Assembly (NCBI GenBank): GCA_039817825.1
Contig: JBCBVA010000046.1
Coordinates: 1-26,388 of the forward strand
DNA: 26,388 nucleotides
From: PCC-7336 sp039817825
GTDB lineage: Bacteria > Cyanobacteriota > Cyanobacteriia > Thermostichales > PCC-7336
Direction of reading: 5' to 3'
The position numbers were made by a program, and so were the translations under genes. This document shows positions 1-7,038 of this stretch, piece by piece (the stretch's first letter is position 1; each line of letters begins with the position of its first letter). The notes under the pieces were generated by a model. The model had not been told where the DNA came from. It saw only the letters and a list, made by a program, of their open reading frames with translations, and did no database searches.

Positions 1-1
1 G

Positions 2-616
2 ATCCAAGTGCTGGATAAATCGCTAAATTCGCTTGGATTCAGTGGCCTATCCGCTTCATTGGTTTGGATGGATTTCATTCAGTATTACGGCAGCAACAAC
101 CGAGTGTCACTAGGCTACGAGCTGGCTGACTTTTACCTAACATCCGTGACAGAGAGCGAACCACGTTTCACGACCCCTTATGGATTTACTTTGTCATCAC
201 TTGCCTTTCGATCTGCACGGCCCGAACGCGCTCTAGAGATCCTTGAGTATGGGATCGCACAGCTATCGCCTCTGATCGATCCACAGGCATACGTACTGCC
301 ATTCGAGGCCGGGACAATTAGCTTCCTCTACATGGGCGATGGTGAGAGAGGTAGAGACTACTATAATTTGGCTGCGGATTGGTTCGAGCAAGGTCAGGGA
401 GAACCCGCCCAACATTGGAGAATTTTAGCAAGTCGATTGCACAATAACCCCCGTAGTCGAAGGGTTCAGTTCGATGTATGGATGCAGGTATATGCTGCAA
501 ACCCAGACCCAAACATTCGAGAGTTCGTCCTTACGAGACTAGCTGATCTGGGGGAGGTGCGTCGGCTTCCTGACGGGAGTATAGAGGTCATTCCGCCACC
601 TGAAGAAGACACTTAA
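2..616 (+). CDS. C-terminal part of an unrecognised helical-repeat-like protein (5' partial)
   Basis: The reading frame is open to the left edge, so the gene very probably starts outside the window; the GTG at 8 is only the first possible start codon inside it. About 204 residues are visible. They are mostly amphipathic helices, with a segment near residues 75-100 (ERALEILEYGIAQL) and another near 110-130 (GRDYYNLAADWF) that look like tetratricopeptide-type helix pairs. The tail is acidic and proline-rich (EVIPPPEEDT). No catalytic motif was seen, and no transmembrane segment lies in the visible part. The stop codon overlaps the stop codon of the convergent rsfS gene within the sequence TTAA, so the two genes have no spacer between them. 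The TPR-like reading is an inference from helix pattern only; the function is unknown. Confidence 0.6.
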   Translation: MQVLDKSLNSLGFSGLSASLVWMDFIQYYGSNNRVSLGYELADFYLTSVTESEPRFTTPYGFTLSSLAFRSARPERALEILEYGIAQLSPLIDPQAYVLPFEAGTISFLYMGDGERGRDYYNLAADWFEQGQGEPAQHWRILASRLHNNPRSRRVQFDVWMQVYAANPDPNIREFVLTRLADLGEVRRLPDGSIEVIPPPEEDT

Positions 617-1062
617 AGCGGCAATACAACATTCTGGGCATGACCCCAAAACGCCTCTAAATTGTAGAACTCTCGCTCTGCTTCAAGCTGGACGTGGATA
701 ATCGCATCCCCATAATCCAGCAATACCCAAGTCCCCTCATTTTTGCCCTCCACCCGAATGGGCTGCAGGTTTAATTTTTCCAACAACGCATCTTCGATCG
801 CATTAACAATCGCCTTCACCTGCGTCGTGGAATACCCCGTCACTACCAAAAAATAATCGGCAATAACTGAAACTCCACCCACATCCAAACAGACAATATT
901 TCCCCCTTTCCGCTCATCCGCCGCCCTAGCTGCTGTCAACGCAATCGAAAAGCTGTTCTCGTCGCGAATTGTAGTGGGCTCAGTAGTTACGGGCTGTGCT
1001 GTACCAACCGTATTGGCTTGGGTGGTGCTGGCTTGGGTGGTGTTGGAGGTGTTGTCTAACAA
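613..1062 (-). CDS. rsfS: Ribosomal silencing factor RsfS (Iojap/YbeB family)
   Basis: RsfS binds ribosomal protein uL14 on the large subunit and blocks subunit joining when nutrients are scarce. The core from about residue 38 carries the family signature: ARAADERKGGNIVCLDV, then ADYFLVVTGYSTTQVKAI, then EGTWVLLDYGDAIIHV and the closing EREFYNLEAFWG. The protein has 149 residues, longer than the usual 105-120, because of an N-terminal extension of about 37 residues rich in Thr, Gln and Asn. That extension is partly encoded by a 15-bp near-tandem repeat (about 1022-1051). The TTG start is supported by AGGAGA eight bases upstream, inside the end of the preceding yqeK-like gene, which it overlaps by 7 bases. 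Translational coupling of the pair is likely. A start further inside the extension cannot be excluded. Confidence 0.93.
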   Translation of the reverse strand: MLDNTSNTTQASTTQANTVGTAQPVTTEPTTIRDENSFSIALTAARAADERKGGNIVCLDVGGVSVIADYFLVVTGYSTTQVKAIVNAIEDALLEKLNLQPIRVEGKNEGTWVLLDYGDAIIHVQLEAEREFYNLEAFWGHAQNVVLPL

Positions 1063-1676
1063 GCGATATTCTCCTGAACGATGGGTAATGGTGAGTTAGA
1101 AAGGTTGCGTGCAAACCAGTTGCGAGTCTCAATCGTGCGAGGGTGAACCGGAGCCTCCTTCGCTATTAAATACTGTAGTGAGCGATCGCTAGTAGCCACA
1201 ACCGCACGATATAGATGCCGCTCCGCCAAATTCCGTAAATTCTTCAGCTCTTCCGATTGACCGCGATTCGGCTCCAACGCATCCGCTAGGAAAACCGTGC
1301 AACTGAGCGGAGACATGCCCGCCGCTCCCAACGTGTGCAATCGAATTGCATCCAGAATCTCGGAGTCCGCCACCCCAAATTCGTCACGCGCCACCACCGC
1401 CCCCACATCCGCATGAATCAGATGGGGCGTTTCCCGCAGTACAGGATCGAGCACCAGCCCCTCAGTCTCCGCCATCTCCAAGAGGCGATCGTTGGGGAAG
1501 TATTTGGCCACATCATGCAGCAACCCGGCCCAAGCTGCTCGTTCGGCATCAAGACCGTACAACTGCGCCCACTCAAAAGCTGTTTGCTCTACCCCCAAAA
1601 TGTGGCGCATGCGGGGGCGAGGAACGTTGTCACTCAGCCAATCCAACACGCAATCGCGAAGAGAAACTGGATACAT
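1056..1676 (-). CDS. yqeK: HD-domain hydrolase, YqeK-type (symmetrical diadenosine tetraphosphatase)
   Basis: YqeK enzymes hydrolyse Ap4A symmetrically to two ADP, removing a stress-linked dinucleotide. The 206-residue protein shows the HD pattern in order: His25 in RHILGVEQTA, His54-Asp55 in GLLHDVAK, a further His in HADVGAVVARDEFG, and the family segment IRLHTLGAAGMSPLS followed by FLADALEPNRG. The length matches the family. The ATG start gives a normal N terminus ending just before the first HD helix. The gene runs directly into rsfS with a 7-base overlap, an arrangement common in bacteria where yqeK, rsfS and often nadD are grouped; nadD is not adjacent here. The function is inferred from the family, not from any feature unique to this sequence. 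Confidence 0.88.
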   Translation of the reverse strand: MYPVSLRDCVLDWLSDNVPRPRMRHILGVEQTAFEWAQLYGLDAERAAWAGLLHDVAKYFPNDRLLEMAETEGLVLDPVLRETPHLIHADVGAVVARDEFGVADSEILDAIRLHTLGAAGMSPLSCTVFLADALEPNRGQSEELKNLRNLAERHLYRAVVATSDRSLQYLIAKEAPVHPRTIETRNWFARNLSNSPLPIVQENIAC

Positions 1677-1701
1677 AGAGGGGATGTCTGGAGGAAAGTA
1701 G

Positions 1702-1860
1702 ATGAAGCCTATATATAAGGTAACGTTTTCGGCAGTAGATTCGCACTCGATCGCTTGTCTTGTAGCCGAGCACTGGCCAGAAGCGTTGGCTATCCAAGAG
1801 CGTTGTGGTTTCCCTCTAAAAGCATGTGTCGAGTCCTTCCATCTTGCGATACTCGATTAG
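1702..1860 (+). CDS. Candidate small protein (52 residues), unrecognised
   Basis: An ATG at 1702 opens a 52-codon frame ending in TAG at 1860. Its support is a strong ribosome binding site, GGAGG at 1690-1694, seven bases before the ATG. The peptide begins MKPIYKVTFSAVDSHS and ends FHLAILD. It contains three cysteines and no transmembrane helix. It is divergent from yqeK and sits in a spacer that otherwise has no gene. No family is recognised. The good Shine-Dalgarno spacing may be chance, so this is a candidate only. Confidence 0.3.
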   Translation: MKPIYKVTFSAVDSHSIACLVAEHWPEALAIQERCGFPLKACVESFHLAILD

Positions 1861-2189
1861 TTTTCCAATCTGCATGTTTGTGAGATGCTCTCTACGCCTC
1901 TTGTTTTGTCTCTGTCTATTGGGCCGGCTTGAATGGAGGGGCTAGGTGCGATGGACCGGCATCCAGCTCACGCCGTCCTCGCTAGGACGATGCCACCATG
2001 GCGTCTTGAATGCGTTCTTGCAGCGATCGCCGCTTGGCAATGGACTCTTACGAGTGCGCGGATGATTGACGAGGCAATGATTTCAGCAGATGACACCTCA
2101 CGTAAACTTTGACTGAGAGGTCGATTAAGAAATATCACGAAGCTAAGCCCGCAACTCGCGTGATGCCCGACAATTGGCATCGGTATCCC
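1861..2189. other. Spacer upstream of apcA with one hairpin, no convincing gene
   Basis: No convincing gene was found on either strand. A 70-codon minus-strand frame at 1968-2180 has no recognisable content and was set aside. The only structure seen is a short perfect inverted repeat, CGTCCT (1974-1979) and AGGACG (1984-1989), with a four-base loop. One HIP1 octamer lies just downstream, near 2025. Regulatory sequence for the highly expressed apc genes would be expected here, but no known operator was recognised. Confidence 0.5.
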
Positions 2190-2220
2190 TGTTATACTCT
2201 TCCTAAAATTGCCTTGAGGG
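2190..2220 (+). promoter_or_regulatory. apcA promoter -10 region and ribosome binding site
   Basis: An extended -10 element, TG-N-TATACT, lies at 2190-2198, about 33 bases before the apcA ATG. A plausible -35 (TTGGCA at 2174) has too short a spacing, so the extended TG may compensate. GAGGG at 2216-2220 is the ribosome binding site, ten bases from the ATG. Assignment is by motif and position only. Confidence 0.5.
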
Positions 2221-2230
2221 TAGTCATTAA

Positions 2231-2716
2231 ATGAGTGTTGTCACTAAATCTATTGTGAATGCGGACGCTGAAGCGCGTTATTTAAGCCCCGGCGAATTAG
2301 AGCGAATCAAGTCCTTTGTATCCGGCGGAGAGCGTCGCCTGCGCGTTGCTCAAACCCTGACTGAAAATCGCGAGCGCATCGTGAAGCAAGCGGGTGATAA
2401 GCTGTTCCAGATGCGTCCTGACGTTGTTTCCCCCGGCGGTAACGCTTACGGCGAGGAAATGACCGCGACGTGTCTCCGCGATATGGATTACTACTTGCGC
2501 TTGGTCACCTACGGTGTAGTTTCCGGCGACGTTACTCCTATCGAAGAAATTGGGTTGATCGGTGTTAAGGAGCTGTACAACTCCTTGGGTACCCCCATCC
2601 CTGCCATTGCAGAATCCATTAACCAAATGAAGCTGGTTGCCACCAGTCTGCTGTCCGGCGACGATGCGCTGGAAGCTGGCTACTACTTCGACTATGTCGT
2701 AGGCGCAATGGGCTAG
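2231..2716 (+). CDS. apcA: Allophycocyanin alpha subunit
   Basis: ApcA forms the alpha subunit of the allophycocyanin trimers that build the phycobilisome core and pass excitation energy to the photosystems. It is 161 residues, the standard length. Cys81 in ATCLRDMDYYLRL is the thioether attachment site for phycocyanobilin. The flanking segments VVSPGGNAYG and GVKELYNSLGTPI are typical of the family. The globin-like fold spans the whole protein after a short N-terminal helical extension. An ATG start with GAGGG ten bases upstream and an extended -10 promoter fit a highly expressed gene. It leads an apcA-apcB-apcC cluster. The core-membrane linker gene apcE, often directly upstream in other cyanobacteria, is not there. 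Confidence 0.98.
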   Translation: MSVVTKSIVNADAEARYLSPGELERIKSFVSGGERRLRVAQTLTENRERIVKQAGDKLFQMRPDVVSPGGNAYGEEMTATCLRDMDYYLRLVTYGVVSGDVTPIEEIGLIGVKELYNSLGTPIPAIAESINQMKLVATSLLSGDDALEAGYYFDYVVGAMG

Positions 2717-2805
2717 TCGGCTCGGGTTAGTTTCCGTCCGCTTTGCCGTCCAACTTCATCTAAGACTCTTTACAACTTGTTATTTGATTAGGACACTACA
2801 TCACC

Positions 2806-3294
2806 ATGCAAGACGCAATCACCTCAGTCATTAATAGCTATGACATGCAGGGTAAATACCTAGATAGTTCTGCGATCGGAAAATTGCAGACTTTCTATAC
2901 CACCGGCGAACTGCGCGTACGTGCTGCCGCTACCATCGCTGCTAACGCTTCTGCGATTGTTCGCGATGCGACGGCAAAAGCTTTGCTCTACTCTGACCTG
3001 ACCCGCCCCGGCGGCAACATGTACACCACTCGCCGCTACGCTGCTTGCATCCGCGACCAGGACTACTACCTGCGCTACGCAACCTATGCCATGCTGGCAG
3101 GCGACACCTCCATCTTGGATGAGCGCGTACTGAACGGCCTCAAAGAAACCTACAACTCCTTGGGTGTACCCATCGGTGCTACTGTTCAAGCCATCCAAGC
3201 TATGAAGGAAGTCACCGCAGCGCTGGTTGGCCCGGAAGCGGGTAAAGAAATGGGTGTGTACTTCGACTACATTTGCTCTGGCCTGGGCTCCTAG
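2806..3294 (+). CDS. apcB: Allophycocyanin beta subunit
   Basis: ApcB pairs with ApcA to form allophycocyanin alpha-beta monomers, which assemble into core trimers. It is 162 residues, as expected. Cys81 in YAACIRDQDYYLRYATYA binds phycocyanobilin. Asn71, in TRPGGNMYTT, is at the position where beta subunits carry gamma-N-methylasparagine, so this residue is probably modified by the CpcM methyltransferase (inferred from the family). Further signatures are GLKETYNSLGVP and YFDYICSGLGS at the C terminus. The gene follows apcA after 89 bases, with AGGA before the ATG, and should be co-transcribed with it. Confidence 0.98.
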   Translation: MQDAITSVINSYDMQGKYLDSSAIGKLQTFYTTGELRVRAAATIAANASAIVRDATAKALLYSDLTRPGGNMYTTRRYAACIRDQDYYLRYATYAMLAGDTSILDERVLNGLKETYNSLGVPIGATVQAIQAMKEVTAALVGPEAGKEMGVYFDYICSGLGS

Positions 3295-3309
3295 AGCGCC
3301 TATTGACCG

Positions 3310-3329
3310 AGCCCCAGATTTTGCGGGCT
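3310..3329 (+). terminator. Weak hairpin between apcB and apcC (possible attenuator)
   Basis: AGCCC at 3310-3314 and GGGCT at 3325-3329 can pair around a ten-base loop, followed by an A/T-rich stretch with TTTTT near 3341-3345. It lies 16 bases after the apcB stop. Partial termination here would lower apcC relative to apcAB, in keeping with the low stoichiometry of the linker, but the stem is short and this is inference. Confidence 0.35.
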
Positions 3330-3450
3330 TATCAAACATCTTTTTGTTGACTAAAGAGCCGTTCGCTGTGGAACCTGACTAGCATCTGCAGGGTCTGAGG
3401 CGAATTGGCTCCTTAGTTTATTAACACTAAAATTTTTGGGGCAATTTGCT

Positions 3451-3654
3451 ATGCGGATGTTTAAAATAACTGCTTGCTTTCCAACCACAACAAACATTCG
3501 GACTCAGCGCCAGTTGCAGAATACTTACGTCACTAAAATGGTTGAGTACAACAGCTGGTTTAAAGAACAGCAGCGCATTCAAAAGGCTGGTGGCAAGATT
3601 CTGAAGGTTGAGCTGGTTACCGGCACAAGAGGCGTGAACGTCGGCATTTCCTAG
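3451..3654 (+). CDS. apcC: Phycobilisome small core linker polypeptide (Lc7.8)
   Basis: ApcC caps allophycocyanin trimers in the phycobilisome core and tunes their spectral properties. The protein begins MRMFKITACFP, the family's invariant start. It continues with the linker (CpcD-like) domain RTQRQLQNTYVTKM, then NSWFKEQQRIQKAGGKIL and VELVTGTRGVN. The ATG at 3451 is chosen over an in-frame TTG at 3436 because the encoded N terminus then matches the family exactly; the length becomes 67 residues, which is standard. It is the third gene of the apc cluster, 156 bases after apcB, with a possible attenuating hairpin between them. Confidence 0.97.
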   Translation: MRMFKITACFPTTTNIRTQRQLQNTYVTKMVEYNSWFKEQQRIQKAGGKILKVELVTGTRGVNVGIS

Positions 3655-3700
3655 ATTGCAATGCCTATATGCATGTCCGAACAACTGCATTATTCGCTTG

Positions 3701-3726
3701 GGTGACGGCTCTAACGGGTAGTCACC
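3701..3726 (+). terminator. Likely terminator of the apc cluster
   Basis: GGTGAC at 3701-3706 and GTCACC at 3721-3726 form a perfect six-base inverted repeat with a 14-base loop, followed directly by a T-rich tract (TTCTTTGTT). It lies 46 bases after the apcC stop, as expected for a Rho-independent terminator. Confidence 0.55.
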
Positions 3727-3759
3727 TTCTTTGTTGGGGATTTGGCTTGAGAAGACGGC

Positions 3760-3850
3760 AATTGATACAGCAAACCGCTGTAAGGTCTGGAACAGCTCAA
3801 AGCCCTAATTTGAAAGGAAAAATACTGAGAACAGTCTCCATCGCGGATTG
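3760..3850 (+). repeat. Dispersed intergenic repeat, copy A
   Basis: This stretch resembles 11453-11550 over its whole length. Shared blocks in the same order are AATTGATA, a CCGCT-AGG-CTGGA region, the 13-base identity ACAGCTCAAAGCC (3792-3804 here) and TCTCCAT-N-GCGGATTG (3835-3850 here). The two copies are about 7.7 kb apart in the same orientation. Differences are mostly substitutions and short indels, which do not keep a reading frame. The nature of the element is unknown. Neither copy has an obvious strong hairpin or a gene of its own. Confidence 0.6.
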
Positions 3851-4075
3851 TGGAATGCGATGTCAGTTTGTCAAGCATCGATCTCTAGGGCAAAGCTTAA
3901 CATTGCATGCTGCTGCCACATTGATGCAGGGATTGAGTGTTTGAACTTATGGATGACGTTAGCGTACTGAGCGCACGTGCGATCGCCGCAACCTCCCACA
4001 CAGGTGGAGTCGGCTACGTATCCCATTCCGGTTTATGGTGTTAAGGCGCATTGTTATTGAACTGGATTGAAGGAC

Positions 4076-5371
4076 GTGGCTTACAACCTGGGTTTACTCG
4101 GACTGGGAACGGTTGGAACGGGTGTTGCTCAAATTCTTCAATCTCCCAGCCACCGCAATCCCCTGTTGAAAGAGCTGCAATTGGCGAAAATTGGGGTGCG
4201 CTCTCCTGGCAAACAACGAGACATTCAGTTGCCGGAGAGCGTGTTAACCGATGATGTGGACGGTATTGTTACCGACAGCACCATTGATGTGATTGTCGAA
4301 CTGTTGGGGGGGATCGAGCCCTCGCGCAGTCTGATGTTGACGGCGATCGCCAACGGTAAGCATGTCGTAACAGCGAATAAGGCTGTTATTGCTGCCCATG
4401 GCGAAGAGATATTAGCGGCGGCTCAAGCGCAAGGAGTCTGCGTCTTTTTCGAAGCTGCGGTGGGGGGAGGTATTCCCATCTTGCAACCGTTACAGCAATG
4501 CTTGGGGGCAAATGTCCTGCATACCATTACTGGCATTGTGAACGGGACGACAAATTACATGCTCGATCGCATGACTCGGAACGGTGAAGCGTTTGAGGCT
4601 GTGCTCGCGGTAGCGCAGGAATTAGGGTACGCAGAAGCCGATCCGACTGCCGATGTGGATGGGCTGGATGCTGCCGATAAAATTGCTATTCTGGCCAGCC
4701 TTGCGTTCGATCTTCAGGTGAATCGGGAAGATGTCTTCTGTGAGGGGATTCGAACGATTACAGCAGCTGACATCGAGCACGCTCGCGAATGGGGATTTGA
4801 CGTGAAACTTCTGGCTACTGCTAGCCGAATTCCCGATCGCGATCGCCAACTGGATATTCGCGTGCACCCCACCCTGCTGCCTCACGATCACCCGTTAGCT
4901 AACGTCCACCAGGCCAATAATGCCGTGTTGGTGAGTGGCGATCCGCTGGGAGAAGTCATGTTTTACGGGCCTGGTGCCGGGCGAGGGCCGACTGCCAGTG
5001 CCGTTGTGTCCGATATTGTGAACGTGATTGCTCGCTTAGAGTTGGATACCGATCAGCCCAACAAATTGTTTCTCTCGATGCCGTCGCAAGCTGCGGATGT
5101 ACGCGGGATTGAAGGAGCCACGATGCGCTACTACACTCGCTTTCTGGCCCGCGATCGCGCCGGGGTGATTGGTGAATTGGGTCGCTGTTTCGGTGACTGC
5201 GGAGTGAGCTTAGAGCAGGTGATCCAAAAGGATGTGCGGGATGACGTTGCGGAGGTGGTTGTGCTGACCCACAACGTGCAAGAGAAGTACTTCCGCCAAG
5301 CGATCTCGGCCATTCAAGAACTGGATGCTATCCATTCGGTACCGACGACTATTCGAGTGTTGCCGGATTAG
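4076..5371 (+). CDS. hom: Homoserine dehydrogenase
   Basis: The enzyme reduces aspartate semialdehyde to homoserine, the branch step towards threonine, isoleucine and methionine. The Rossmann motif LGLLGLGTVGTGVAQIL is at the N terminus. It is followed by GKHVVTANKAVIA, the substrate-domain signature TGIVNGTTNYMLDRM, and DVDGLDAADKIAIL with its catalytic lysine. An ACT regulatory domain ends the protein (from about YYTRFLARDRAGVIGELG), suggesting feedback control by threonine. The start is uncertain: TTG at 4067 or GTG at 4076, both after an in-frame stop at 4058. GTG gives VAYNLGLLGLG, the usual spacing to the glycine motif, so it is preferred; the product is 431 residues. The gene ends in a spacer convergent with the dihydroorotase-like gene, where a long inverted repeat could terminate both. 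Confidence 0.95.
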   Translation: MAYNLGLLGLGTVGTGVAQILQSPSHRNPLLKELQLAKIGVRSPGKQRDIQLPESVLTDDVDGIVTDSTIDVIVELLGGIEPSRSLMLTAIANGKHVVTANKAVIAAHGEEILAAAQAQGVCVFFEAAVGGGIPILQPLQQCLGANVLHTITGIVNGTTNYMLDRMTRNGEAFEAVLAVAQELGYAEADPTADVDGLDAADKIAILASLAFDLQVNREDVFCEGIRTITAADIEHAREWGFDVKLLATASRIPDRDRQLDIRVHPTLLPHDHPLANVHQANNAVLVSGDPLGEVMFYGPGAGRGPTASAVVSDIVNVIARLELDTDQPNKLFLSMPSQAADVRGIEGATMRYYTRFLARDRAGVIGELGRCFGDCGVSLEQVIQKDVRDDVAEVVVLTHNVQEKYFRQAISAIQELDAIHSVPTTIRVLPD

Positions 5372-5420
5372 CGCGCACCCAGTAGGTCGGAGCCGCTGAA
5401 GCGCTCTTTTCTTCTTTTCT

Positions 5421-5471
5421 AGGCTGACTGCAAGGTGATTGCCCGGAAATAGCACTTTTCGCAGTCAGCCT
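5421..5471. terminator. Long inverted repeat between convergent genes, probable bidirectional terminator
   Basis: AGGCTGACTGC at 5421-5431 and GCAGTCAGCCT at 5461-5471 are perfect 11-base arms. A second pairing, AAGGTG (5432-5437) with CACTTT (5453-5458), extends the stem with a two-base bulge. Neither side has a T-tract after the stem; the plus strand is T-rich before it instead. The element sits in the 107-base spacer where hom and the dihydroorotase-like gene meet tail to tail. Confidence 0.65.
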
Positions 5472-5478
5472 GCATACA

Positions 5479-6822
5479 CTAAAGACTTTGGTGGCTCCAG
5501 CAATTGCCATGATGCCAGCAAGCGAGTGGTTTTCCCTTCACTGTCTTGTGCCAATAGGGGGTAGCTGCTGACAGACTGGATAGCGATTGCTCGTCTACAT
5601 TCCAAGTCAGATCGGGGTCAAAAATTGTGCAGTTTGCCGGTTCACCCACCGTCAGTTGGGGGGCGGCAATTCCCAATACGGAAGCAGAGTGAGTCGACAG
5701 CGCTGCCCAAAGTTCTTCGGCGGACATCGTCCCTGATTTCACCAGTTCCTGCCATAGCAGTGGTAGGGCTAGCTCCAGGCCAATTGCTCCTGCAGGCGCT
5801 TCGGCAAACGAAACGGTTTTTTCTTCAAAGGTATACGGCGTGTGGTCGGTGGCGATGGCAGCGATCGCTCCGTCTTTGACTGCCTCGATCAGTGCTTGAC
5901 GATCGCGTTCAGTGCCCAGCGGAGCTGCTAGGTGAAGGGCTGGGTGATAATGGAAGGGCTCGATATCGCGATCGCGCAGCAGCAGGTGCATCCAGGTGGT
6001 GCTGGCGGATATCGGTAACCCACTGGATCGGGCTTGGCGAACTAGCTCAACACTGCGGGCTTGGCTGAGTCGCATAAGGTGGACGGGAGTATTGGTGAGG
6101 GCGACTAGCTCCAGGATCTGAGCGATCGCCAGTGGTTCTGCTGCCGCACAAATGCCTTTCACCCCCAGCCGGATAGACCATTCTCCCTCCAGCATGGCTC
6201 CACCCGCTAGTGCGGGTTCCTGTGGCCACAACAAGATCGGCATTTGGAGGGGATGAACGTATTCCAGAAAGCGGCGCAGCAGTGGTAGAGAAGCAATGGG
6301 ATGGTTGTCGCAAAAGGAGATCGCCCCCGAGTCATTGAGTTCTGCTAATTCTGTCAGGGATTCTCCGGCGGCATTCTGAGTGATGGCGGCGTAGGGTAGC
6401 CATTGTGGCGCGAAAGTGGACGCCTGATTGAGAATGGCCTGCAGGCGATCGGGGGTATCGACTACCGGATGAGTGGTGGGCAACAGTCCGACTTGCGTGA
6501 ATCCCCCGGCGAGTGCTGCTTGTCCTAAAGACTGTAAAGTTTCCCGCTGTTCGTAACCCGGTTCACCCGACTGCGCGTACAGATCTACAAGACCGGGGCC
6601 GATCACCCATCCGCTGGCATCGACAACCTCGCTACCGTCTGGGATCCCCTCAATGCGAGCTGCGATTGCTTTCAGAACACCTTTGTCTATCCAAACGTCC
6701 CCAGTGCTATCTCCTCCAGTGAGATCTCTCCCACCACTGAGTTCGGTTGTTTGGGTGACATCTAGTGATGGGTTGATGATGCGAATGTTCTGAAAAACGT
6801 AAGAGCGATCGGCCTCGAACAT
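5479..6822 (-). CDS. Dihydroorotase homologue lacking the zinc ligands (probable pseudo-enzyme)
   Basis: The 447-residue amidohydrolase-fold protein aligns by eye with type I dihydroorotase, the third step of pyrimidine synthesis. However, the metal site is missing. The HxH after the first strand (PGLxDxHxH) is here GPGLVDLYAQSGEPG, with Tyr82 and Gln84. The strand that normally carries a metal-binding His reads VHLMRLSQARSVELV (Arg251 where the family has His). The region before LLLRD lacks the usual His as well. Only Asp326 in ATDHTPY is retained. Related non-catalytic dihydroorotases elsewhere act as structural partners of aspartate transcarbamoylase, and that is the likeliest role. The gene stands alone on the minus strand; ATG start. 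A small insert rich in Gly, Thr and Asp lies near residues 28-42. Confidence 0.85.
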   Translation of the reverse strand: MFEADRSYVFQNIRIINPSLDVTQTTELSGGRDLTGGDSTGDVWIDKGVLKAIAARIEGIPDGSEVVDASGWVIGPGLVDLYAQSGEPGYEQRETLQSLGQAALAGGFTQVGLLPTTHPVVDTPDRLQAILNQASTFAPQWLPYAAITQNAAGESLTELAELNDSGAISFCDNHPIASLPLLRRFLEYVHPLQMPILLWPQEPALAGGAMLEGEWSIRLGVKGICAAAEPLAIAQILELVALTNTPVHLMRLSQARSVELVRQARSSGLPISASTTWMHLLLRDRDIEPFHYHPALHLAAPLGTERDRQALIEAVKDGAIAAIATDHTPYTFEEKTVSFAEAPAGAIGLELALPLLWQELVKSGTMSAEELWAALSTHSASVLGIAAPQLTVGEPANCTIFDPDLTWNVDEQSLSSLSAATPYWHKTVKGKPLACWHHGNCWSHQSL

Positions 6823-6848
6823 GTTTATCCAAGCGATACACCACCGGA

Positions 6849-6879
6849 TTGAGCCGCGTTGATAGCAAACCGTTGTAAG
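6849..6879 (+). repeat. Possible fragment of the dispersed repeat (copy C)
   Basis: TTGAG followed by TTGATA-GCAAACCGTTGTAAG closely resembles positions 3747-3784 of the copy A region, where the block reads GCAAACCGCTGTAAG. The likeness ends after about 30 bases. It lies upstream of the dihydroorotase-like gene in a 216-base spacer with no other recognised feature except the hairpin at 7012-7026. Confidence 0.3.
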
Positions 6880-7011
6880 TCACGTGCCAGAAGGCGACAG
6901 GCTTTACAGGGCAGGTAAACATGCTTGAGAAGGTTTGTCTACTGCTATGCGAAACACAGATATCCAGTCAAGTTATATCGAAGCCACTCAGCTAGCGCGA
7001 TAGATTTCTCG

Positions 7012-7026
7012 CAAGTGCGGCACTTG
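7012..7026 (-). terminator. Palindromic hairpin after the membrane hydrolase-like gene
   Basis: CAAGTGC and GCACTTG are perfect seven-base arms around a single G. The site lies 12 bases beyond the stop of the minus-strand gene at 7039. It lacks a T-tract on that strand, so termination is inferred from position only. Confidence 0.35.
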
Positions 7027-7038
7027 ATTGTAAGAATG

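Noticed and set aside
1968..2180. 70-codon minus-strand frame upstream of apcA
   Set aside because: No family content, no helix pattern, no ribosome binding site, and it covers the hairpin region of the spacer.
2297..3339. Long minus-strand open frames opposite apcA and apcB
   Set aside because: They are shadows caused by strong codon bias in the allophycocyanin genes and have no family content.
3669..3944. 91-codon plus-strand frame after apcC
   Set aside because: It runs through the likely apc terminator and repeat copy A, has no ribosome binding site and no recognisable content; copy B does not preserve the frame.
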